From Aquimarina algicola (lineage in GTDB: Bacteria > Bacteroidota > Bacteroidia > Flavobacteriales > Flavobacteriaceae): 64,000 nucleotides of DNA. The DNA is taken from contig NZ_VFWZ01000002.1 in assembly GCF_006443095.1 (NCBI RefSeq), positions 682,001-746,000 on the forward strand. The letters run 5' to 3'. Shown here one piece after another: positions 33,259-40,833 of the stretch. Both the position numbers and the translations under genes were made by a program. The first letter of the stretch is position 1. Every line of letters begins with the position of its first letter. The notes under the pieces were generated by a model. It ran no database searches, was not told where the DNA came from, and worked only from the letters and a program-made list of their open reading frames with translations.

Positions 33259-33696
33259 ATGAAATCTTTCTTAATAACGTTAGTCGTGTTAATGATACAA
33301 TTTGTTTCATTTTCGCAGGAGAATTATTTTACTACTTCCAAATGCAAAACATCAACAAATGAAAGAGTTCGAAAAAATTGCATCATCAAAGAAATACAAC
33401 AATTTGTAGACAAAAACTATGATGTTGCATCGGTCATGGCACACGCGCAATCGGGAACAAATCGTATTTATACTCGATTTACAGTTGATGCGACCGGGCA
33501 AGTTTCTGATGTTCAGGCAAAATCTTCTGCTTTTCAATTAGAAATAGAAGCAATACGAGTATTACAAACACTTCCTAGGTTGATACCTGTTTCAAAAAAC
33601 GGAAAATCTGTACAAGAGCAAGTTTTTACACTACCTATCATATTCGAAGTGAACACTACAGAAATTAATGCAAACGAACGATTGACAGGAAATTAA
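33259..33696 (+). CDS. Secreted protein with TonB C-terminal-like domain
   Basis: 145 residues: signal peptide (KSFLITLVVLMIQFVSFS), a cysteine pair C-x11-C (residues about 29 and 41), and a TonB-C-like fold (RIYTRFTVDATGQVSDVQAK, EIEAIRVLQTLPRLIPVSKN, VFTLPIIFEV). Two neighbours share both the cysteine pair and the domain: the C-terminus of the M56 protein at 34217 and the lipoprotein at 35604. It is probably periplasmic. There is no membrane anchor beyond the signal, so it is not a true TonB energiser. Confidence 0.72.
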   Translation: MKSFLITLVVLMIQFVSFSQENYFTTSKCKTSTNERVRKNCIIKEIQQFVDKNYDVASVMAHAQSGTNRIYTRFTVDATGQVSDVQAKSSAFQLEIEAIRVLQTLPRLIPVSKNGKSVQEQVFTLPIIFEVNTTEINANERLTGN

Positions 33697-33781
33697 AAAA
33701 TCCTTAAGCTCAAATTATCAACTTTTATTTTTTAAATAAAGTAAAACAAACATACTAGCGTATAAATAGTTGTGATTTTTC

Positions 33782-33846
33782 AACTAAATTATTAGTTTGA
33801 ACTATTTTTTTAGTTATATTTGTTTTATTCAACTAAGAAAATAGTT
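33782..33846 (+). promoter_or_regulatory. Three BlaI-type operators AACTA-N6-TAGTT around the promoter
   Basis: Three perfect copies of the 16-bp palindrome AACTA-N6-TAGTT at 33782-33797, 33800-33815 and 33831-33846, upstream of the BlaI-type gene. A -7 box TATATTTG (33815-33822) lies between the second and third, and a TTG at 33797-33799 may be the -33 element (short 15-bp spacing). Three sites allow cooperative autorepression. Confidence 0.7.
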
Positions 33847-33863
33847 AAAAAGGACTATGATTT

Positions 33864-34217
33864 ATGAAACAACTTACAAAAGCAGAAGAAGAAGTTATGC
33901 AATGGTTATGGCAATTAAGAGAAGCTAATGTGGCTTCTATTATTGATAAAATGCCCAAACCCAAACCAGCATACAATACAATCTCTACTATCATAAGGAT
34001 ATTAGAAAACAAAAAATTTGTAACCCATCGTAAAGAAGGCAAAGGATATATTTATTTTCCTTTAGTAACCAAAGAAGAATATAGTAATCAATCGCTCACA
34101 AAACTGATTGATAATTACTTTAACGGCTCGTTCACTAATATGGTTTCTTTTTTTGCTAAAAGAAATGATATGAGCATCCAGGAATTTGAAAATATTTTAA
34201 AAGAACTAGAAAAATAA
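33864..34217 (+). CDS. BlaI/MecI/CopY-family repressor
   Basis: 117 residues: the N-terminal winged helix (TKAEEEVMQWLWQLREANVA, PKPAYNTISTIIRILENKKF, RKEGKGYIYFPLVTKEEY) with a C-terminal dimer helix. BlaI repressors are cleaved or released when the linked M56 membrane protease senses its signal. The ATG of that protease overlaps this stop by one base. Three matching palindromes lie just upstream, indicating autoregulation. Confidence 0.9.
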   Translation: MKQLTKAEEEVMQWLWQLREANVASIIDKMPKPKPAYNTISTIIRILENKKFVTHRKEGKGYIYFPLVTKEEYSNQSLTKLIDNYFNGSFTNMVSFFAKRNDMSIQEFENILKELEK

Positions 34218-35485
34218 TGTTTCATTACATATTACAAATACTTGTTTTTCAAGCAATATTTTTAATTGCTTATGACTTTTTACATAAAAAAGATACTTTT
34301 TTTTCTTTGAATAGGTTTTACCTTCTTATCACTTCTGCTATCCCAATTGTTTTACCCCTATTTAGGATTGATCATATTAAAGAAATTTTTATAGATCCGT
34401 ATTCAATTCACTTATCGACAATTCTTATTGGTCAAAAATCAAAAATAGATGTTGCTACAACCTTTTTTTATAATAGTTTCGACTTAAACAATTGGTTTTT
34501 GTTCTACTGCACAATCACCTTAATCATGTTATGCCTTTTCTTGAAAAAGTGTTCACACATATATCAATTGAAAAAAAGAGCACAGCAGGAAACCTATAAT
34601 AATTATAATATCTATGTGCTTCCAAACAGCACAGAGGCTTTTTCATTTCTAAACATCATTTTTCTGGGAGATCAATTATCTAATACAGAAAAAGAACACA
34701 TTATTACACACGAGGTTATCCATGTAAAAGAGAGACATTCATTAGATTTAATCTGGTTTCAACTTCTAAAAATATTTTTTTGGTTCAACCCTATAAATTA
34801 CATCTATCAATCAAGAATGATTACTCTTCATGAGTATATGGCAGACAAAAAGAGTGTTATTACTGTAGACAAAAAAAGCTATTGCAAACAGTTATTAAAT
34901 AATACTTTTCAAACAAAAGGGGTTGAGTTTACAAATCAATTCTTTCAACATTCATTAATCAAAAAACGAATAATCATGTTACAAAAATCAAAAAGTCGGC
35001 CTATCTCAAAACTTAAATATTTAGGCATACTACCCGTTATACTCATAATGCTTGTTTATGTATCCTGTTCTCAAGAACAACCTACTTCTAATATAGAATC
35101 TTTTTCCGATAAAAATAGTACTCAAAAAAAAGACATTCCATTTACAAAACTTGATAAATATCCAACGCCACAAAATTGTAAAGGAACAACAGGAGAAGAA
35201 TTAAAAAAATGTGTGAGTTCTGAAATTAGAACATTTGTAAATACTAACTTTAATGTTAAAGCCGTAGAACAATATGCCGAAATAGGAGAGAATAGAATTT
35301 ATGTACGTTTTAAAATAAGTAAAACAGGTAAAATTGTTGATGTAGAAGCAAGAGCTGCTATTTCTCAATTAGAAGAAGAAGCCAAAAGAGTTATTAGATC
35401 AATACCAAAAATGCAACCAGGTGAAAAAGATGGTCAAACTGTGGGAGTCTTATACTCTATGCCTATAAAATTTATTATCAACTGA
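34217..35485 (+). CDS. BlaR1-like M56 metallopeptidase with TonB-C-like tail
   Basis: 422 residues: membrane helices at about 5-20, 35-50, 95-115 and 270-290, with the gluzincin motif THEVIHVKERH (HExxH, about residue 170-175) on the cytosolic side and downstream E-rich FNPINYIYQSRMITLHEYMA. The C-terminal part, after a Cys-containing stretch (YVSCSQEQ), is not the beta-lactam-sensing domain of BlaR1 but a TonB-C-like domain (NRIYVRFKISKTGKIVDVEA) with a C-x10-C pair before it. The signal is therefore unlikely to be a beta-lactam. Coupled to blaI by the TAATG overlap. Confidence 0.85.
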   Translation: MFHYILQILVFQAIFLIAYDFLHKKDTFFSLNRFYLLITSAIPIVLPLFRIDHIKEIFIDPYSIHLSTILIGQKSKIDVATTFFYNSFDLNNWFLFYCTITLIMLCLFLKKCSHIYQLKKRAQQETYNNYNIYVLPNSTEAFSFLNIIFLGDQLSNTEKEHIITHEVIHVKERHSLDLIWFQLLKIFFWFNPINYIYQSRMITLHEYMADKKSVITVDKKSYCKQLLNNTFQTKGVEFTNQFFQHSLIKKRIIMLQKSKSRPISKLKYLGILPVILIMLVYVSCSQEQPTSNIESFSDKNSTQKKDIPFTKLDKYPTPQNCKGTTGEELKKCVSSEIRTFVNTNFNVKAVEQYAEIGENRIYVRFKISKTGKIVDVEARAAISQLEEEAKRVIRSIPKMQPGEKDGQTVGVLYSMPIKFIIN

Positions 35486-35510
35486 TTTCATAAAATCTTT
35501 AAATTAAATA

Positions 35511-35537
35511 AAGCCGAAGGGAAATCTTCGGCTTTTG
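35511..35537 (+). terminator. Terminator after the M56 gene
   Basis: AAGCCGAAG (35511-35519) / CTTCGGCTT (35526-35534) with 6-base loop followed by TTGTATTTTT. Nine-base perfect stem 25 bp after the stop. Confidence 0.75.
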
Positions 35538-35603
35538 TATTTTTACTTTTTCTTTCTCTTAAAAATTTTACTTAGCTTGGCGATCAGAAATTGTTTGCGG
35601 ATC

Positions 35604-36083
35604 ATGAATACAAGAAATTTATATATCGGAATACTAATGTTTATTCTATATTCTTGCGACAACTTTGTTCTCAAAAAAGAAAGTAAAGAGGAAATTGTAA
35701 AAGAAGAACTACAAAAATTAAATAGAAATGAAGTAGAACAACATCCTCTATTTAAAAATTGTGAACATAAAACAGAAGCTGAATTAGAAACTTGTTTTCA
35801 AAATACAATTACGACACATCTGCATAACCACCTTGCCAAACATACTTTTGAGCTTTCACAATCTGTAAACGACACTATTTGGGTACCATTATTAATTACA
35901 AAAGACGCAGAAATTATTCTCGAAGATTTTACTATATCAAATGCTATAAAAACCCAAATCCCGGATTTAAAAGAAATTATCCAACAAGGTATTAAAACTC
36001 TTCCAAAAGTTGCGCCGGCACACACGCGAAGTACCCCTGTCAATGCTTTATATAAACTTCCTATTGTAATTCATATTGACTAA
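35604..36083 (+). CDS. Lipoprotein with TonB C-terminal-like domain
   Basis: 159 residues from the ATG at 35604 (MNTRNLYIGILMFILYSCDN): lipobox cysteine at residue 17. A further in-frame start upstream would place a hydrophobic, unlikely extension before the lipobox and overlap the terminator region. The mature part has a C-x10-C pair and a divergent TonB-C-like domain ending VNALYKLPIVIHID. It is related to the proteins at 33259 and the tail of 34217, but lies after a terminator, so it is separately transcribed. Confidence 0.68.
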   Translation: MNTRNLYIGILMFILYSCDNFVLKKESKEEIVKEELQKLNRNEVEQHPLFKNCEHKTEAELETCFQNTITTHLHNHLAKHTFELSQSVNDTIWVPLLITKDAEIILEDFTISNAIKTQIPDLKEIIQQGIKTLPKVAPAHTRSTPVNALYKLPIVIHID

Positions 36084-36135
36084 ACCGGTAGCTTCATTTG
36101 ATTTATGTAGTTTTGTAATATCTAAAAATTAAACC

Positions 36136-36693
36136 TTGAACGACGAAAAAATCATACTTGGTATAGATCCTGGAACTACTATCATGGGATTCGGCCTCAT
36201 AAAAGTCATCAATAAGAAAATGTCTTTTCTACAATTAAACGAATTGCAACTTGGTAAATATGATGATCACTATCTCAAGTTGAAGCTTATTTTTGAACGA
36301 ACTGTAGAGCTTATAGACACGTATCATCCTGATGAAATTGCGATAGAAGCTCCTTTTTTCGGTAAAAATGTACAATCTATGCTAAAACTAGGAAGAGCTC
36401 AAGGTGTAGCAATGGCTGCAGGACTAAGTAGAGAAGTTCCTATAACAGAATACTCTCCAAAAAAAATAAAAATGGCAATTACTGGTAATGGTAATGCTAG
36501 CAAAGAGCAAGTAGCAAAAATGTTACAAAGCTTATTAAAACTCAAAACCATTCCAAAAAATTTGGATTCTACAGACGGGCTTGCTGCGGCAGTTTGTCAT
36601 TTTTATAATATGGGAAGAGCTGACATTGTAGGAAAAAGCTATTCGGGTTGGGCTGCTTTTGTAAAACAAAACGAAAAACGAGTGAAAAAATAA
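36136..36693 (+). CDS. ruvC: Holliday-junction resolvase RuvC
   Basis: 185 residues. The catalytic acidic residues of RuvC are visible: D11 in GIDPGTT, E in IAIEAPFFGKN (about 70), and D in LDSTDGLAAAVCHFYN (about 140-146). It cuts Holliday junctions made by RuvAB during recombinational repair. The start is TTG at 36136, one residue before NDEKIILGID; no ATG fits, and the family's N-terminus begins right there. A basic C-terminal tail (KQNEKRVKK) extends the usual fold slightly. Confidence 0.93.
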   Translation: MNDEKIILGIDPGTTIMGFGLIKVINKKMSFLQLNELQLGKYDDHYLKLKLIFERTVELIDTYHPDEIAIEAPFFGKNVQSMLKLGRAQGVAMAAGLSREVPITEYSPKKIKMAITGNGNASKEQVAKMLQSLLKLKTIPKNLDSTDGLAAAVCHFYNMGRADIVGKSYSGWAAFVKQNEKRVKK

Positions 36694-36724
36694 CCCCTCT
36701 TTTTTATAAAATTTAAAGTCAAAA

Positions 36725-37864
36725 ATTATCAGCGGTATTTATATCCATATTCCATTTTGCAAACAGGCTTGCCACTACTGTGACTTTCATTTTTCTACCT
36801 CGATGAAGAAAAAAGAGGATATGATTACTGCAATATGCAATGAAATTCAATTACGTCGAAACGAATTAGAAGCGAACACCACAATACAAACAATTTATTT
36901 TGGTGGTGGTACTCCTTCTGTATTATCAATACCTGAGTTAAATACCATACTTGATCAGGTTTATAAGCACTACAAGGTTATTAATAATGTAGAAATAACC
37001 ATTGAAGCGAATCCCGATGATCTCACTGAAGAAAAAATCATAGAACTTTCAAAAAGTAAAGTTAATCGACTAAGTATTGGGATTCAGTCATTTTTTGAAG
37101 AAGATTTAACATTAATGAATCGAGCACATAATGCCCAAGAAGCATTACAGTGTTTATCTCTTGCTACAAAAAAATTTGATAACATATCGATAGATCTAAT
37201 TTATGGTATTCCTGATATGACGGTAGAACGGTGGAAAAAAAATATTGAGATAGCCTTATCATTTGGTGTTCCTCATATTTCATGTTATGCATTGACTGTA
37301 GAACCCAATACTGCATTACCCAAACTTATTGAAAAAGGAGAAATAGCGCCTGTAGATGACGAATTGGCACAAGAACATTTCAAAATTTTGATTGCAACTC
37401 TTGATCAATACGGTTTTGATCATTATGAATTATCTAATTTTGGAAAACCTGATTTTTATAGCCAAAACAATACTGCATATTGGCAAGGAAAACATTATAT
37501 AGGCATTGGTCCTTCTGCACATTCTTATAACGGAAAACAAAGAAGTTGGAATATCAATAACAACTCAAAATATATAAAAGCACTTCAACAAAATATAATT
37601 CCCAGAGATATAGAAGGCCTCAGCACAACCGATCGCTATAATGAATATGTAATGACTGGATTAAGAACACAATGGGGAGTATCGATAATACGTATCGAAA
37701 AAGAATTTGGAACAAAATATAAAAAATATCTACTCAAACAAGCTCAAAAACACTTAGAAGAACACCTTCTGTTTCTTGATGGAGACACTTTACTAGTCAC
37801 TAAAAAAGGAAAGTTTTTAAGCGACGGCATTGCAAGTGATCTTTTCTTATTAAATTTAGGCTAA
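36725..37864 (+). CDS. hemW: HemW (radical-SAM haem chaperone), noncanonical start
   Basis: Radical-SAM protein of the HemW/CPO-like family, about 379 residues. The 4Fe-4S motif C-x3-C-x2-C is CKQACHYC at nucleotides 36758-36781, upstream of the first ATG (36803), so translation must begin earlier. The frame is open back to a stop at 36707 but offers only ATT (36725) or ATC (36728) just before SGIYIHIPF, where HemW normally starts. Other motifs: YFGGGTPSVLS, EANPDDLT, LSIGIQSF, and the HemW-type YELSNFGKPDFYSQNNTAYW. It likely inserts haem into respiratory enzymes rather than making it. Confidence 0.86.
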   Translation: MISGIYIHIPFCKQACHYCDFHFSTSMKKKEDMITAICNEIQLRRNELEANTTIQTIYFGGGTPSVLSIPELNTILDQVYKHYKVINNVEITIEANPDDLTEEKIIELSKSKVNRLSIGIQSFFEEDLTLMNRAHNAQEALQCLSLATKKFDNISIDLIYGIPDMTVERWKKNIEIALSFGVPHISCYALTVEPNTALPKLIEKGEIAPVDDELAQEHFKILIATLDQYGFDHYELSNFGKPDFYSQNNTAYWQGKHYIGIGPSAHSYNGKQRSWNINNNSKYIKALQQNIIPRDIEGLSTTDRYNEYVMTGLRTQWGVSIIRIEKEFGTKYKKYLLKQAQKHLEEHLLFLDGDTLLVTKKGKFLSDGIASDLFLLNLG

Positions 37865-37882
37865 CTATAAAAAATAAGGGGC

Positions 37883-38674
37883 ATGCAAGAAAAATACGAC
37901 ACTATCGGAATTGACTACAACCATACTCGAAAAGCAGATCCTTATATTTTTGATAAACTATTATCGCTACTTGATCCTAACCTTAATGGAAAATATCTTG
38001 ATATCGGATGTGGTACCGGTAATTATACTATTGAATTTTCAAAAAAAGGATATCAATTTATAGGTATTGATCCTTCTGAAAAAATGCTTGATAAAGCAAA
38101 AAATCAAAATCAGCATGTAAAGTGGAAAGTTAGCAAAGCTGAAGATCTAAAATTACCGACAGCAAGCGTTGACGGAATTATTGCAAGCCTCACCATCCAT
38201 CATTGGAAAGATCTTAATCAAAGTTTTACAGAATTAAATAGGGTTCTTAAGCCCGAAGGAGTATTTGTATTATTCACGTCAACTTCTGTTCAGATGAAAG
38301 GATATTGGCTCAATCATTATTTTCCTAAAATGTTATCTGATTCAATCCATCAAATGCCTTCTTATCATATCATCGAGGAAAGCGCAAAAAATAATAATTT
38401 TAATATTATCACTACAGAAAAATACAATATCAAATCAGACTTGCAAGACTTATTTCTCTATTGTGGTAAAAACAATCCCAAAATGTATTTAAACCCAAAA
38501 ATACGAAATGGTATTTCTTCCTTTTCATCTCTATCAAATGCCGAAGAAGTTTCAAAAGGGCTACATTTTTTAGAAAAAGATATCACATCAGGTAAAGTAA
38601 ATGATGTGATCACACGATACAACAATACAGATGGAGATTACCTCTTTATAGTTTTCAAAAAAACTTCAAACTGA
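37883..38674 (+). CDS. Class I SAM-dependent methyltransferase
   Basis: 263 residues. SAM-binding motif I is LDIGCGTGNYTIEF (about residues 36-49), the acidic post-I residue lies in FIGIDPSEKMLDKA, and the motif IV region is ASVDGIIASLTIHHWKDL (methyltransferase type 11). Substrate unknown. It starts 19 bp after hemW and is followed 3 bp later by the cyclase-family gene, so it likely belongs to a long co-directional transcript. Confidence 0.85.
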   Translation: MQEKYDTIGIDYNHTRKADPYIFDKLLSLLDPNLNGKYLDIGCGTGNYTIEFSKKGYQFIGIDPSEKMLDKAKNQNQHVKWKVSKAEDLKLPTASVDGIIASLTIHHWKDLNQSFTELNRVLKPEGVFVLFTSTSVQMKGYWLNHYFPKMLSDSIHQMPSYHIIEESAKNNNFNIITTEKYNIKSDLQDLFLYCGKNNPKMYLNPKIRNGISSFSSLSNAEEVSKGLHFLEKDITSGKVNDVITRYNNTDGDYLFIVFKKTSN

Positions 38675-38677
38675 GAT

Positions 38678-39427
38678 ATGATCACTACAATTACACATCA
38701 GAATCAGTCTTATCAAATCGATCTTGCAAAACCTTTGGATATTTCTATCGTACTTAGAGCTTCTGAAGAGAATGTAAACGCCTGGTATATTGACAAACCA
38801 AAAATAGAACCCGTTACAGAGGGCAATTGGATCGGCAAAGTCTCTGAGGGAGGTTCTGTTAATTTTAATACCATTAATTTTAATCCTCACGGGCATGGCA
38901 CTCATACAGAATGTGTTGGACATATTACTTCTGAGTTTTATAGTATTAATGATACACTAAAACATTTTTTTTATTTGGCAGAGGTAATTTCTGTTACACC
39001 AAACCGAGAAAAAGGAGATTTGAAGATTACCAAAAATCAAATTTCAGAACAATTAAAGCATAAAAAAACCGAAGCACTCATTATAAGAACCTTGCCTAAT
39101 CCTGTAGAAAAGCAGAATAGACAGTATTCAAACACCAATTGGCCATATTTAGATGAATCTACAGCAATATATATTAGAGAATTAGGCATACAACATTTAC
39201 TCATTGATTTACCATCAGTAGACAAAGAAAAAGATGAAGGGCAACTATTAGCTCACAAGGCATTTTGGAATTATCCAAAAGCTACAAGACATCAAGCTAC
39301 CATAACAGAAATGGTTTATGTAGCAAATCATATAGAGGATGGAATATATTTTTTGAATCTACAAATCGCATCTTTTGAAAATGATGCTGCACCGAGTAAG
39401 CCAATTCTTTATAAAATTCTTTCATAA
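38678..39427 (+). CDS. Cyclase-family hydrolase (kynurenine formamidase-like)
   Basis: 249 residues with the metal-binding signature HGHGTHTECVGHI (H-x-G-T-H-x-D/E type; about residues 69-81) and a downstream LLIDLPSVDKEKDEGQLLAH. The family includes metal-dependent arylformamidases (KynB) and other amidohydrolases. Three bases after the methyltransferase gene; its stop overlaps the next start by one base. The substrate cannot be told from the sequence. Confidence 0.8.
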   Translation: MITTITHQNQSYQIDLAKPLDISIVLRASEENVNAWYIDKPKIEPVTEGNWIGKVSEGGSVNFNTINFNPHGHGTHTECVGHITSEFYSINDTLKHFFYLAEVISVTPNREKGDLKITKNQISEQLKHKKTEALIIRTLPNPVEKQNRQYSNTNWPYLDESTAIYIRELGIQHLLIDLPSVDKEKDEGQLLAHKAFWNYPKATRHQATITEMVYVANHIEDGIYFLNLQIASFENDAAPSKPILYKILS

Positions 39428-39783
39428 TGAAAATCACATTACAATTAGAAGAAATTGCCATGTTTGGTTTTGGGATTTTTTTATTTAGCCTATTACCCTA
39501 CCCCTGGTGGTTATTTCTAGTACTATTTCTAGCTCCAGACTTAGGAATGCTGGGATATGCATTTAATAACAAAGCAGGAGCCTTTGTATATAATCTTTTT
39601 CATCATAAAGGCTTGGCAATACTATTATATGGTATAGGAATATGTCTGGAAAACCATATACTTCAATTATTAGGTATCATCCTTTTTGCTCATGCTTCTT
39701 TTGATAGAATATTGGGATATGGGTTAAAATTAGAAAAAGGTTTTAAATTTACACATCTGGGTGAGCTAGGTAAAAACAATTAG
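39427..39783 (+). CDS. DUF4260 membrane protein
   Basis: 118 residues with three or four hydrophobic segments; DUF4260 landmarks are PDLGMLGYAFNNKAGAFVYN, HHKGLAILLYGIG and HASFDRILGYGLKLEKGFKF. Inner-membrane protein of unknown function, conserved as a single copy in many bacteria. It overlaps the cyclase gene by one base (TAATG-type junction). Confidence 0.85.
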   Translation: MKITLQLEEIAMFGFGIFLFSLLPYPWWLFLVLFLAPDLGMLGYAFNNKAGAFVYNLFHHKGLAILLYGIGICLENHILQLLGIILFAHASFDRILGYGLKLEKGFKFTHLGELGKNN

Positions 39784-39784
39784 T

Positions 39785-40402
39785 ATGGAGTTATTATTTA
39801 TAGGACTATTAGGCGGTGCTGTTTTAGCGTATTTTATTTTTTCAAAATTTAATGCGGCTAGAAACAAATCTGCAATACAAACACAATCTACAGTACTTAT
39901 GGAAAAAATCAAAAGTGTTTGTAAACTCGTTACTGTAGAGGGCGATTTTGCTGAAATATATCATTATGAAAGTGTAAAAGACAAGTTTTTTAACCTTCTC
40001 ACCGGAACCAAAAAAGCATTAATCCTTATCGATGCAAAAGCCTATATCGGTTTTGATTTATCACAAGTAAAATTAGAAAGTGACACTAAGAACAAACGTA
40101 TTATTCTCAGTCATTTTCCACAACCGAAACTATTAACAATAGAAACAGACTTCAAATATTATGATAAAAAAGAAGGTTGGCTTAACCCTTTTACCTCAAA
40201 AGACCTTACTGAGTTAAACAAAGAAGCAAAGCAGTTTATCAAAGATAAAATCCCGCAAAGCGGATTAATGGAATCTGCAAAAAAAGAAGCTCTTACTGCA
40301 ATCTCTCTTATGGAAACATTAGCACAAGCAATAGGATGGAAACTTGATTACTCTGCATTAGAATTAAACAATAATAAAGACACAAAACAGTTAGATGAAT
40401 AA
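39785..40402 (+). CDS. DUF4230 membrane-anchored protein
   Basis: 205 residues: N-terminal membrane helix (LLFIGLLGGAVLAYFIFS), then a soluble domain (VEGDFAEIYHYES, LIDAKAYIGFDLSQVKLESD, RIILSHFPQPKLLTIETDFK) matching DUF4230. Function unknown. It starts one base after DUF4260 and overlaps the following gene by one base. Confidence 0.85.
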   Translation: MELLFIGLLGGAVLAYFIFSKFNAARNKSAIQTQSTVLMEKIKSVCKLVTVEGDFAEIYHYESVKDKFFNLLTGTKKALILIDAKAYIGFDLSQVKLESDTKNKRIILSHFPQPKLLTIETDFKYYDKKEGWLNPFTSKDLTELNKEAKQFIKDKIPQSGLMESAKKEALTAISLMETLAQAIGWKLDYSALELNNNKDTKQLDE

Positions 40403-40758
40403 TGAATATAGAAGTTTTTAGAGCATACTGTCTTGAAAAAAAAGGAGTAACAGAAGAATTTCCTTTTGATGAAATCACACTGGTTTTTAAGGTTATGGGA
40501 AAAATGTTTGCACTTACAGGATTAGAAAGAATTCCTTTTTCTGTAAACTTAAAGTGTGATCCTGACAAAGCTATCGAACTTCGAGAGTATCATCCTGAAA
40601 TTACTCCTGGGTATCATATGAACAAAAAACATTGGAACACTGTTAACTTTTCTGGTGGTTTAGCTACTAATATGCTACATGAATTAATAGACCATTCTTA
40701 TGATTTGGTTGTGAGTGGTTTAACCAAAAAAGTAAAACAAGAACTAGAAAACCTTTAA
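40402..40758 (+). CDS. MmcQ/YjbR family protein
   Basis: 118 residues with the full YjbR fold: FRAYCLEKKGVTEEFPFDEI, VFKVMGKMFAL, and PGYHMNKKHWNTV near the C-terminus. The family has a CyaY-like DNA-binding fold but no settled role. One-base overlap with the previous gene makes it the end of the compact DUF4260-DUF4230-MmcQ trio. Confidence 0.88.
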   Translation: MNIEVFRAYCLEKKGVTEEFPFDEITLVFKVMGKMFALTGLERIPFSVNLKCDPDKAIELREYHPEITPGYHMNKKHWNTVNFSGGLATNMLHELIDHSYDLVVSGLTKKVKQELENL

Positions 40759-40833
40759 AAAATCAAGAAAACATAAAAATGATACAGGATAAATATTCTG
40801 ACCATACTTCTTTTATGTATTCTGCAATACTAT

